Assembly: GCA_963921425.1 (NCBI GenBank)
Contig: OY992840.1
Coordinates: forward strand, 3,536,501 to 3,600,500
Length of the DNA stretch: 64,000 bases
Source of the DNA: Dryas octopetala
Taxonomy: Eukaryota; Streptophyta; Magnoliopsida; Rosales; Rosaceae
Reading direction: 5' to 3'
The notes under the pieces were generated by a model. That model was not told the DNA's origin, made no database searches, and worked only from the letters and a program-made list of their open reading frames with translations. This document shows, in pieces, positions 10,156 to 21,773 of this stretch (positions are counted from its first letter, which is position 1; each line of letters begins with the position of its first letter). The position numbers were made by a program, and so were the translations under genes.

Positions 10156-12125
10156 AAAACCGTCAAAGAAGAAAAATAAAATAATTTAATTAAAAACCCT
10201 AAATCACTACCGGTCTTAGTCTAAGAAAGACTCATAAAATGAACTGAACTCTAAGTCTCTCTTTAAATTATGTACTTATTTCCTTATTTATCTCTTATAA
10301 TATTGTAAATGAGAATTTTATTGGGAATAGGTATCTAAGGAAAGAATTTTATTGGAATAAAATTATCTTCATACTCCTTTTTTTTTTTCTTTTTAAATTT
10401 GGGTGACTTCAAGTAGTTTGCCTCACCGTTTTTTTTTTTTTTTTTCTATGTTTATGTGGTGGTGGCTCTTATTTCAATATGAATTCGGTCTATGAAGGTA
10501 AGTTATTTTTTATTACAAAATTTATAAATTTCATATATGATTTGGATTTAGGGGTTAGGGTTTAAAGTTTAGGGTTTAGAATTTAGGATTTAGGGTATAT
10601 AATGACTTATGGAGGTTGCATGTTAGGCTTTAACTTTGAAATTTTGGACGGACTTCTAATCTTTTCTCCTTAGGGTCTTTCAATGAAAACCTCTCTTCTT
10701 GTTCTATCAGCAAAAAACTACTTTGCAAAATAACACAAGAACACAAAAGTTGAACATTCGAGTATCTATGTATTTCCCTAGGTGCTCACCACTAAACTCA
10801 CAAGCTATGACACTTTGTTTAGTTTATCAACTACATTTTTTTTTAATTCCATTAATTGGACACGTAATGTGATAATGATGTATTCATTAATAGTTAACAT
10901 GCATCAACTACATAATAGGAAATGCTGGGTCAGTTGCAAATTACGTAATACTATACTCCATACTTATCAGACGTATCCTATAATTACATAAACAATAATG
11001 TTATTTGTACGCACTTATTTGACCATATTAGCTGACCACTTTATGTGGCAGCAAATGTGATTATGCCATGTCAATTAATAAGATGAGTTTACATGAATTG
11101 TATGTTTTAATTATTTGCATATATGCTCATGCTATTAATTACATGGAGAGGTTTGGTTATGCTAATATCTTATATATGTACCAATTTTATTGTTATTTCA
11201 CATATAACTTTTTCTTTTTTAACATTTTCAGAATTTAGCTAAGAGAATCACATGTTTGTTGAGCATAACAAATGTCATATAATATCTGCATCTTCATGAC
11301 TTCCCTCTTCGAGCGACATCGTTCTTCTTATGGGCTTATGTAAGTACACAAAGAAGTTAGCAACGCACGAGTTTTGCAATCTGGTGACTATTTATAAGCA
11401 TTTAATTTTTGTAATGTAGAAAGATAATTTAATTACCTTTCTCAATTATTTAATTACAATTTCATTCATGTTACATTTACAAGGATGATTCGATATTATA
11501 CGACTTTATGGACACGTTTTAAACACAAAGGTCGGTAGTCCACATAATGCAAGCATAGAGAGGTAAAACTTGTGAGATGACAATTCTCGATCTTAGCTAA
11601 AATGATACTTTTGTGAGATTTAAGTTCACCTGTCAGATGATGATGGCAACTTGGAGAAGAAGGAAGATAAATACGATCAAGTACCTCATATTGTTACCCT
11701 AAAAAATCATGGCAAGAGATCGCCGAGATCTTTGATATGACTGTGTGCTCGAATTCGTTAGTACGAACGATGGATGCTTGAGTGATTGGATGAACAGAAA
11801 AATAATGAACTTTAATATAAAAGGTGTGGATGATTTGATTATCACGAAATCTGGTAACAATAGTAGTTTTAACAATAAATCTCTTAATAAGCAAATATGA
11901 AAATTGATTGTTGAAACCTCTGAAAAAATCAATACTAAGGAAGAGAAAACCCTAGCAGAGCTCAAAACAAGAACAAAAAATTGAGAGCTTAATTGAGAAC
12001 TTGAAGATCTTGAGAATTCTGGGAACTGATTAGAGAATTGTAGGTTGCTGTTGCGTTGATTGTTAAATGTGTTGAGACCTTTCTGAATGTCGATGCCTTC
12101 TTTATATAGTGATCAAACCCTTGAG

Positions 12126-13280
12126 GACACGTTTACTTACCCGTAATTGAAATGGGCATAAATTATAATCAGAATGAGGATTAATCGGAGTGAGGATGAA
12201 TCGGAGTGAGCAGGAATCAGAGTCAGACATTCTCATTAACATGTTTACTAATTGTCAGGAATCGAAATAAGAAACAACACGATTTCCATACACATGTTTA
12301 CTTATTTGCAGGAATCGAAATCAAAACCAGTTTGATTAATAAAATGCCCTTATACAAAATTAAATATGCTCTATGATACTCACAATTTTTAAAATGCCTA
12401 AAAATAAAGTTTACCTCAAATATTTGACAAAAAAAATTTTACAATGTTTTACTCATGGGACTTGGAGCACCAAGCCTTATACAAATTAAATATGTTATAT
12501 GATACTCACATTTTTAAAATGCCTAAAAATAAAGTTTACCTCAGATATTTGACAAAAAAAAATATATATATTTCTTTTGCAAAGTTTTTCTCATGGGACT
12601 TGGAGCACCATGAGACAAACTTTGCTGCATTATGTGCTTGGCTTTACAAATATTGTCATTTCTACTCATATACCTTGCAAAAGACCTAAAAAAATTATCC
12701 TAATTATCCTAAAAAAAAATCACATATTAAAAAAAAAAAAAAAGAGTTCTAAACTCATAATAAAAAAGTCAAGAGTACATCTTGTTCTTGTAAGACTTCA
12801 TCATAGCCATCTTAGACATGCCAATCACAAAATAAGAGTCATATATGTAGCAACAACATAGGCATAATTGTAGCAACAAAAGAGTCATAAACTTATTAAG
12901 AGAAGTGATATTGCAGCAACTTGTGCTATCACCAGCAAAAAGTCAGATTTTTGCATAAAAAATAGTCATATTGCAGTCATGTTCCAACCTTTCATCCAAT
13001 GTCCAAGCCATACTGAAGCGGATTGATGATATATATCCTCTTCCTCTCCTCTGGCATTGCAAAAAACACCCTCAATAAGTCATGTTTACTAGCTAGAAGG
13101 TTTGTGACTTGAAACACTTGTTGTCTAGTGAGGAAATCCATTTTGTTTAATTCATCAAGTCTAGCTTGCAAATTTGTCAAATATTTCTCTGCTGACAATA
13201 CATTAATAAGACAATCAAGCTTGGGACTTGTTCTTTCGACCAAAAAAAAAGCTTGGGACTTGTTGATGCAAATTTCCGTG
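12126..13280 (-). mobile_element. PIF/Harbinger-like remnant inside the LTR element
   Basis: The left part has repeated CACATGTTTACT/CACGTTTACTTA motifs and GGAATCGAAAT, as in subterminal regions of such elements. A minus-strand open frame (12992-13243, about 83 codons) reads like the C terminus of the Myb/SANT-like ORF1 protein that accompanies PIF/Harbinger transposases, with segments LNKMDFLTRQQVFQVTNLLA and FFAMPEERK. A ~130-bp tandem duplication lies at 12354-12615. Borders are estimates, since no matching terminal repeats were found. The assignment is from remembered family features and is moderate at best. Confidence 0.45.
12354..12615. repeat. ~130-bp tandem duplication
   Basis: Two units starting ATACAAAATTAAATATG / ATACAAATTAAATATG share AAAATGCCTAAAAATAAAG and CATGGGACTTGGAGCACCA. 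Confidence 0.85.
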
Positions 13281-14864
13281 AGATAGATGCAACAACTTAG
13301 AGGGGCTGATCTGGCTGATCAGAAGCCTTGTTGGATGATGACATAGATGTTGAACCAAGATCTTCCTGCGCGAATACAAGATTTGCATGCCCTGTAACTC
13401 GTGGCTAATCCTGCCGTCTTGATTTTAGGCCGTTTTCGTTGCTGCTGCCGCAGCCCGCTCTTCTTCAGGTGTCCTAGTGTTGTCTGGTACCATCCCATAT
13501 TCATTCATGATTGTCGTGAGCTCTTCATAAGCCACTTTGCGTCGTTTGGCTTCATCGATAAATTTTTTGATCGTCTTGTGAAACGATCTCATCACAGTCA
13601 TTCACCAAGTGTATCCCACCGAGCGTGCCAAATTATGTTACCCTTAAAAATCACGACAATAGATTGTCGAGATCCTTGATATGAACATTGCAATCCTAGT
13701 AAATATGCGAGTGTGCCACTATTCTCGGCCGAGAGGCCATAATAAAAAAGATTAATGTTATGTGATTCGCACTGAACCTAACCTAAATTCTAACCAAACA
13801 ATTGGAAGCAAGGAAGAAACAAACTCTCACTGAATGTCCTATATGCCTTGATCCTCAAGGACTTTAATTATCGTGAGTTTTAATGACTGTGTGCTCAAAT
13901 TCGTAAGTACGAACAATTGATGCTTGAGTCATTGGATGAACAGAAAAATAATGAACTCTAATATAAAAGGTGTGGATGATTTGATACAAAAACTTGACAA
14001 CTTAAAGATCCTGAGAATTCTGGGAACTGGTTAGAGAATTGTAGATTGTTGTTGCGTTGATTGTTGAATGTTGAATGTGTTAATACCTTTATGAATGTCG
14101 ATGATAGCACAGCTCCCGAATTCCACCCTGAAACCCATAGTGGTCCAGTGGGATCCAAAATCAAGGAAAATCCTACCGGAAATTCGGAAGAACCTCCCCT
14201 GAAAATGGACTAACCCAAAATTTATGAAACCTGTAAAAACACTTCTAAAAACATCAACCGCCTCTACCACAACCAAAAAAGGTCTCAGACCCAACAAATA
14301 CAAAATAATCTTATAATTTAAATACGGTTATCAGAGCCACTACTTCTGTTACAATGAATTATAATTTAACATAACAAAAGGTGGACATATCGCCTATAAT
14401 GTATGAGATAAGGAAATGGAAATTTTGCCTCAACGTGTATGGCTCGACCTCCACCACCGCTACTACCTGGGGAGAAAAATTAAACAAACAAGGAAAACGT
14501 GAGATAAACTCAGTGAGTGGACAAGTTATGAAAACGAAGCATAAATATTATTTATCCTTTCGTAAGGCTTAAAACTCAATTAACTCTAAAATCTCACCTC
14601 GCCCTCTGAAATACCCCAATTTCAAACCAAATTAGAAACCTTTCCGAAAACATCATGAAGCCTTCAAACGCATAGATTTAAATAACTCAGGTATACAAGA
14701 GACTTCAAAATTTCCCACAAAATATGTTAGGTAGTAATATCAATTAAAACCTCAAATAAGAACACTAATAGCCAAATTATCAAATCTCACGACTTAAAAC
14801 TCAATCAAAGTAAAATCTTAAGGACTACATAAAATCACATCATACTAATATCCGGGGAACTACT

Positions 14865-15090
14865 GGTCATACGTGCACGCAGAGCTTATAATGCTGGTCA
14901 TACACTGTCGAGTTATCTCGAGGCGAGTGCAGAGCAATATATAATGTTGGTCATACACTGCCGACTAGGCAAGTGCAAAGCGAATAAATAATGTTAAGTC
15001 ATACACCGCCGACTAGGCAAGTGCAGAGCAAATATATATAATGCTGGTCATATACCGCCGAGTCATCTCTAGGCGAATGCAGAGCAAATT
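14865..15090. repeat. ~60-bp tandem repeat in the long LTR
   Basis: About four diverged units share TGGTCATACACTGCCGA, CTAGGCAAGTGCAGAGC and ATATATAATG. They are tandem and in the same orientation. Confidence 0.8.
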
Positions 15091-16907
15091 ATACCTGTTG
15101 AGAGGGTACTGACATGACGGTTTAAAACTGCTCATTTCATCCAAAAAGATAAGACTTCTAACCATTCCAAAACTCACCTCGTTTCAAACATGTCTCAAGG
15201 ATAAAAATCTTGTAAATTCATATTGACAAACTACTCATTCGCTGAAAGGATTAATTAAAAGCCAATATAATAACTTCATACAAAGTTCATATGCCCAACA
15301 AATAAATTGAGATCAAGACTTCCAATAGTTTACACTAAAACCAAATTTAAAATATTATCCTTCGCATAATATAAATCTCAAGTTAGATAACCCCAAACCC
15401 AATATGGAAATATCATTTGATAAATTTTAAGTTTAATAAATCTCAATTTCACTCTCACGAAATTTAATAGGAAAACAACCATTCAGAAACCATAAACCAT
15501 TCAAACTCAAAATTCACTCACAAATCATCATTTTTAAATCAAAACTCAAGATAAACAATATGAATCAAAAAAATCATAAAATTCATAAATTGTTTTCCAA
15601 AATAAAGATCCACTCACAAATCCTTTTAATTAAATTCATACTCAATTAAATCAAGAAAATAATTAAATTAGAAAATGTACAAAATATTTTTAAAAACAAA
15701 AGTCAGTCGACTCACAGTAAAAATCCTAACTCCGATCCTCCGCCGGATCGTCTCGGGCCACGATCGTCTCGCCTATAACATGGAACAATAAAATACATTT
15801 AGACTCAACTCAAAAGCATTTAAAGTGTGTGTGTACACTCAAAAGCATTTAAAGTGTGTGTGTGTACGAAGTCTAACGTCTCACTTAACTTTCGTTCAAC
15901 ACAACGGTTCGAAACTTCTTCTCTTTAACTTACAATACCGTACTTAGCTCCAAAACTTCACGGCTCAATTTAACGTTAAATACGCAAAGTAATCCAGCCA
16001 TAAATCCAAAATCAATTATGTAGAGCCTACCCCTAAAACCACAATTATTCTAGAGCTTGTTTGGTCTCGGAAGGTAACCAAACATCGTTCCAATTACAAT
16101 CCTATCATTTCCCACTCTTCCACCCTAAATACACTTGATAACTAACTAAATTAGACGCTCAAAAGGTGCTAGAAATTAGAGTTGGTGGCGGAAAGGTTGT
16201 AACCGTGGCTGCCACTGCCCAACTTGGTAGTTCTGAAGGCAAAACTAACCAAAACTCTTAATTTTCTTAAAACTTCTTATTAGGATCGGAACTTGGTCGT
16301 TTCTACGAATGGAAAATGTCCATAACAACCCTCAAAAATACCATCAACCAAGAAATTGTAGGCAAACCCGAAATGTGTTTCCAGCCCTTGAATTTCGCTC
16401 CCCAAAGAACTCGAAAATCCTCCAAATTACTCTAAATTTCTGATTCTTAACAACAATTGAGGTTCCTAGAGATGTAATTTGTCCAAGAAAACATCAATAA
16501 CAACCCCTCAACTCAGAGATTCAAGGAAACCCGAAAATAGCCTTAGACCCACAATTTAAAGTTTCAAATTCTTAACTTTTAACCACCAAGAACATAGGGG
16601 AATGAAAACCCACTAAGAGAGAAGGAAAACCCACCAGAAATCGAGATGTTTTGCCTGGATTTTGGCCGGAAGTTTGATGAGACAGAAGGGAGGCGACAAC
16701 TGGGTTTTTTTCTGAGCTTTCCTGTGCGCACGAGCTGGCTGCCAGGGGGGCTCGGTGGGAGGTCGACGCCGACGAGAGGGGTGTCACGCAGCTGACTTGG
16801 TCGATGGGGAAACGGCCGGCGTCATGGGTTGTGGTGGTGGCTGAGTGTGTGCAGTAAGGGATGCGGAGAGATGAGAAGGAAGAGGCTGCGGGGAGAGAGA
16901 AAGAAAA

Positions 16908-16908
<1 letters not shown>

Positions 16909-16956
<48 letters not shown>
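16909..16956. repeat. (GA)n microsatellite
   Basis: A long GA run followed by A-rich sequence, inside the LTR-like insertion. Confidence 0.9.
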
Positions 16957-16961
<5 letters not shown>

Positions 16962-18306
16962 AAAAAGAAAAAAAAAAAGATGATTCTAGAGAGAGAAGAT
17001 GTATTTGGCTGTTTTAAATAAATTGTTGGGGTTGAAATTTACCACAATGCCCCTCCTAGAAAGATCTCCACATTTCTTTCCACCAAACTTCAATTTAGGA
17101 TCTGTTTTCGCCTACGCGTTTGTACGTTTAAACTCTATTTAACTATGTTAATTTCATAAATTTTAAGAGATACCTCTCAATTAATTGCCATTAGAAACCC
17201 AACTTTTCTCTTGAGGGCATAACGTCAATGCTCTTAAATAAATTACCAACCATGGTTCTGAAGTCCGAAAATTGTTCCGTAACTTCCATAGGCTTCACTT
17301 GGCTTGCACCATTTGTTTCTAACGGCTCGAAATTTAAATTTTGAGTTCCCAAACTTTATTCACTTTAATTTAGTTACTCCCAAATAAATCTCCAAACATT
17401 CATATTTGTCTCCAAATTTCTGGGTTCCACAACTTAACTTTCCTTTGTCCTTTTTAAGTCCACAACAAATAAAATTTAAATTCCTAGTGAAATTTGGGTC
17501 GGATTGTTACAGTCGATGTCTTCTTTATATAGTGATCAAACCCTTGAGTTCCAGGAAATCCTTTATTTGTTGGATTTGAAATCCTCTAGCTTTCTTTACG
17601 CCCAAGACTTGTCATTCTTGCTTGATTTAGATCTCCTAATCCACCAAATACTTATCAATGAAATTGGACTTCTGAATTCGAATCTCCTGTAACTTGGGCC
17701 GTCACTCTTGGGCTTGCAAACTGCATTAAACTTAGGTCTCACCAATACAATTTTGGGCTAGGCCTTGATCTCGGCCCAAAACCAAATTATGGCGTAAACA
17801 CATATATATTGCAGTATGAACAATATTTTTGATTAAAGATCAAGTGTTTGTTACCCTTAGACCAAACTCAACCTTGGAGATCAAATTAAATGATTATTTT
17901 TGTAAACAATACACACAAAGAATTGTCATTCACAGAATTGATAAAATTAAGGAAAATGCTAATTATCCCAACACTTTGTTTATTTTCAACTTTTACTTCC
18001 CACTTTACGTGGTATTAATGTACTGGATATGGTAGATCTTTTTCTTTTTTAGTTTTTTATTTTTTTATTAGAGTCCAATGTTTGAATATCATGTAAGCTA
18101 GGAAAGATTAGTTAGGTAAAAGTGTTGGGACAAATAACATCTTCCTAAAATTAATATAAATTGTTTTTTTGTCTTTTTAAGTTGACCACATGATCATTCT
18201 ATTTGAGCATCTTCAGCTTTTCTCTAAACCTCTCCCAAAATTTAAATTTGGATAAAAAATTTCCCAAATCAAGTTCAATGAATAGGGCTACCAAATTTTA
18301 TAGAGA

Positions 18307-19525
18307 GCTGCTATTTGCACACTTTTTTTTTCTTTTTCCACACTTTTTTCTCCTACACACCTCCTACCATCTTTTAAAATGTAAAATTTCTCTTTTAACA
18401 CACCTCTCTCATTACCAAAATACCCCTAATCTCATTAATCTTACCTAATTTCTCTTACACATCCCCACTCAATCCATTCAAACAATACACATCCACTCAA
18501 TCCTTTCAGACAATACACTCCCCCACCTCCAACCTCATGCCCACCCGATCCTAGCCAAGAACACACCCCTGTATACTAACATCATCATTGGAGCCGTCAC
18601 CACCGCCGTTGACTCAGCCGTCGAAGTCGTCGTTAACTCACTACTGTCAATCCACCGTTAGTGATCTCACCACCTTACTACAACATCATAGCCATTGTTG
18701 TCAACTCATAGTTATGCTTTAAGCTAAATTATTTTGATTCATATGCAAATCTAAGTTTTTTTATCAAATTTAAATTGATTAATCCATCTCAAGACCTTTT
18801 TCTTTCTGTTTGAGATAATTTGGAGTGCAGGTTTTCTGGGTTTCAAAATTGAAATTTTGGGTTTGGGTTATAGGGTTTCGCAGGTCGTTCGACACTGATC
18901 TACCGAACATTTCGGTTTCGTTTGGTAGTGAGTTGTCGAACCTTTCAGTTTCGTTCGACAGTTTACTACCGAACGAAACTGAAAAGTTCGACAGCTTACT
19001 ACCGAACGAAACCAAAATGCTCAGCAGACCAACGTCAAACGACCTGCGAATCCGAAAATGAATAACCAGAAAATTCACTCTTGCACTCTAAAAAACTTCA
19101 CTCCAAATCATCGCAAACAGATGAAAAAGGTATTGTGATTGATTAGCCAGATGAAATTAGATAAGAAAACATTAGATTTACATTCAAATCTACAAATTTT
19201 AGGTTAGGGCATGCCTCCAACTTCCAATGGCTATGGTGGAGAGATGATGCATGGTGGCGATAAAGGCGGGAGGTGAGTGTCAGCAATTTTGGGATGGAGG
19301 TGGGGTCACGGGTGGGCTGTGTTTTGGTTGTGGTTGAAGGTGAAGTTGAGGGTGGGGTGTGTAGTTGTGGTTTAGGAGTGTGTAAGGAGAGATTTTTTTT
19401 TTTTTTCAAATAATGTAGGTCATCCTTTAAGGTAATTTCTTTTTGTGTCAATTAAGTAATTTCACAAAATAAGTTGGTGGGGATGTGCAAAAAAAAAAAA
19501 AAAGATGTGCAAATGGCAACACTCA
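18307..19525. mobile_element. Possible TIR element with a strong internal hairpin
   Basis: The ends look inverted: CTATTTGCACACTTTTTTTT near 18309 and, read in reverse, CCATTTGCACATCTTTTTTT near 19523. Between them lie a pyrimidine-rich stretch, a GTCGTC/CACCGCC-rich stretch, the hairpin at 18877-19050 and a G-rich stretch at 19230-19390. I found no clear target duplication, so the borders are tentative. It contains no recognised protein. Confidence 0.45.
18877..19050. repeat. Long hairpin, 81-bp arms and 12-nt loop
   Basis: The left arm 18877-18957 (starting TTCGCAGGTCGTT) is the near-perfect inverse of the right arm 18970-19050 (ending AACGACCTGCGAA). The arms contain TTCGGTTTCGTTTGGTAGT and TTTCAGTTTCGTTCG. 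Pairing is nearly continuous, with scattered mismatches. Confidence 0.85.
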
Positions 19526-19529
19526 TTTT

Positions 19530-20233
19530 ATATGATTTAGGTAAATTTTAACTTTATCATTGAAGAGACATTCCCAAACTTTTAACTTTTTCTCAAATTT
19601 ATCCTCATCATATTTGAAGGAAATACAAGAAAATGGTTGAAAATGTTATTATATTTTGTGGTATAATAAATGGAGTAGAAAGTAATCTTATTGTATGAAT
19701 CTTTTTGTGTTATGGGTACATTTGTACTGAATCCTAATTAAGTGAATAAAAACCAAACTTCTTGTAGTCATAGATGATTTCGAAGATTTCACAGTATTGT
19801 AGATAATAAGCAAGTGAAAAAGCCAAAATGTTGTTTAGTTGTCGACTAACTAATAAAGAAGTGAAAAAGCCAAATGTAGTTTAGTTGGCTTTAGTCGACA
19901 GTGTTCCACCAAAAAACTATTTGGAATCTTATCTAGCTTTCTTTTTTGATAAGGTGCTTTAGTTGGCTTTAGTTGAGACCACTTATTTTCCTGTAGAATT
20001 GTTATGTTAAGAGTTAAAATTTGCAAAAACTACTTTGATTCAGTTAGTGATTGGATTGTAATGTTGAAGCTGCATCATTCCTAGGCAGTATTATACATTT
20101 ACAAAAATGATTTATGAAATCTTTGAGTTAATTTATATATATATACATGAGCCAAATTAATACTAAAGATATGATTAATAAGTAATACAACTTGTTTGAT
20201 AGATATATGTGATGGGTCAGCCTATATGAAACA
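19530..20233. other. AT-rich spacer, nothing recognised
   Basis: No supportable gene. A short direct repeat (AAGTGAAAAAGCCAAA, GTTTAGTTG) occurs near 19813-19885. Confidence 0.6.
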
Positions 20234-20243
20234 ATACAAATAA

Positions 20244-21763
20244 GAGTTAAATGCACCATTGGTCCACTTACTTTCACATTTTTCCCTAGTTGGTTCACGA
20301 TCTTTTTTTTGTACCAAATTGAACCACTTTATTTTCGACGTTTACCTATTTAGTCTATTCCGTCAATTTTGTTATAAATTCTGTTAAAAAAAAGATAAAA
20401 TGGTCTTTTCATATTAAATAAATTTTTAATTTTATTTCTAATTTTAAAATATTAAAACTAAAAAAGAAAAAATAAATTTAAAATGCTTATTTTCTTTTTA
20501 TTTCTTCTCTCTTCCTTTCTTTTTTCTTATTTCTTCTCCTTCTTCTTGTCTGCAACTCTCTCCTCCTTTTTTTTTTTTTTTTTTTCTTTCTTCTTCTTCC
20601 TTTTTGTTTTTCCTTACTCCTCTTCTTTTTTCCTTTTCGTACAAGAATCATAAAAAGAGATATTTTATCTACAAAAGATTGATTTGCAACATAAGAGGAC
20701 TCAAATTGGAACTTAGGTTTCTAGAAACATGTTTCTAGATTTTGACAGAATATGTAAACTAACATATATCTTTCTTCAAGCTTTCACTTAAAATTGGGAA
20801 GTTGATGATTGTAACTTCTCAATTTGCAATCTATGTTGCTTTGAAGCTTTCTTTAGATGGGAGAAAATTTCATTCATACCAAAATATAAAAAGAAGACGA
20901 TTTCTTCTCTGTTTTTTGCTGGTCTAATTTTTTGTCTAACTTGGTTGCTCCAACCCAACCCATTAAATTGGAAGCATATGCACATCAACCCAATCCAATC
21001 AATTCTCTTGCCCCCTCCTCGTCCTCTGCCCACCAAAAAAAGAAAAAAAAAGAAAGAAAAAAAAGGAGAGTTGTACAACACGGTGCTACTCTTTCATTCA
21101 ATTTCTTTTTCTTGTTGGTTGTCTCTCCATCTCCTTCATCATTATCATCATCTGCGACATGTCTCCCCAGCACAAATAAAAAATAAACCCAGCAACACAA
21201 AAAAATTAGCAACCCAGCAACCCCAGCACAAATAAAAAAGAAACCCAGCAACCCAGCCCCAACCCCGAGCAACCCACCAGTATAAGAACAAAATCAAACC
21301 CAAAAACAGAAAAGAAAACCCAATCAGAGAGAGAGAGAGAGAGATGAAGGAGGAGAAAGAAAAATGAGAGAGATGACGCTGGCTGACCTTGGATGATGTT
21401 GCCTGTGTCGGGATCAGCAATCGGTGAGGGAGACGGAGGTGGTGAAGAGTGGGGGTAGGTGGGGGAGGGAGGAGGGGGGATCTGCGATCTGGATTGTAGA
21501 TCAACATCTTCTTGTTTTTTGTTTTAAATTTATTTTTTCTTTTTTAGTTTTAATATTTTAAAATTAGAAATAGAATTAAAAATTTATTTAATATTAAAAG
21601 ACCATTTTATCCTTTTTTTTTTAATAGAACTTATAACAAAATTGAAGGAATGGACTAAATAGGTAAACGTCGAAAAGAAAGTGGTTCAACTTGGTACAAA
21701 AAAAAATCGTAGACTAACTTGGGAAAAATGTGAAAATAAGTGGACCAACGGTGCATTTAACTC
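20244..21763. mobile_element. Non-autonomous MULE-like element, 1.52 kb, 10-bp TSD
   Basis: It starts GAGTTAAATGCACCATTGG and ends, inverted, CCAACGGTGCATTTAACTC. The ten bases outside each end are identical: ATACAAATAA at 20234-20243 and 21764-21773. TIRs of roughly 240 bp share CCACTTACTTTCACATTTTT, AACCACTTT and GACGTTTACCTATTT-type blocks. The interior is pyrimidine-rich then purine-rich, with a short (GA)n tract near 21328. I see no transposase. A 9-11 bp duplication and long TIRs are Mutator-like features. Confidence 0.8.
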
Positions 21764-21773
21764 ATACAAATAA

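Larger units (their letters stand above)
9100..11690. other. AT-rich spacer without a recognised gene
   Basis: No open frame here reads like a protein. Contents: a long (TTA)n run at 9601-9671, a small palindrome at 10092-10155, telomere-like TTTAGGG variants at 10548-10603 and poly-T tracts near 10378-10446. The rest is simple AT-rich spacer. Confidence 0.6.
14102..17511 (-). mobile_element. 3.4 kb solo-LTR-like insertion flanked by GTCGA
   Basis: The insertion begins TGATAGCACAGCTCCC and ends GGATTGTTACA. It is flanked by a perfect 5-bp duplication GTCGA (14097-14101 and 17512-17516). Removing it joins the interrupted 3' LTR exactly as the 5' LTR reads at 12087-12115. Read on the minus strand it begins TGTAACAATCCGACCC, a common start for long plant Ty3/gypsy LTRs, so I infer a solo LTR in reverse orientation. 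It has no long coding frame. It contains a ~60-bp tandem repeat (14865-15090), a GA microsatellite (16909-16956) and one GC-richer stretch (16640-16860). Confidence 0.75.
11692..17800. mobile_element. Non-autonomous LTR retrotransposon with nested insertions
   Basis: The element starts TGTTACCCTAAAAAATCA at 11692 and ends GGCGTAAACA at 17800. The five bases on each side are identical: CATAT at 11687-11691 and 17801-17805. The 5' LTR (11692 to about 12125) and 3' LTR (13636-17800, excluding a nested 3.4 kb insertion) share blocks such as GACTGTGTGCTC, GTGGATGATTTGAT, AATTCTGGGAACTG and CTTTATATAGTGATCAAACC, with large indels between them. The 5' LTR is cut off at 12125 by a Harbinger-like remnant, so the primer binding site is lost. 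I see no gag or pol coding. The perfect TSD and TG...CA ends support one ancient insertion. The element type is unresolved. Confidence 0.7.

Noticed and set aside
14328-14345. GGTTATCAGAGCC, similar to a tRNA-Met primer binding site
   Set aside because: It lies within the LTR-like insertion, not directly after an LTR end, and is imperfect.
20945-21507. Several overlapping open frames on both strands
   Set aside because: Low-complexity pyrimidine/purine sequence inside the 1.5 kb TIR element; no domain content.
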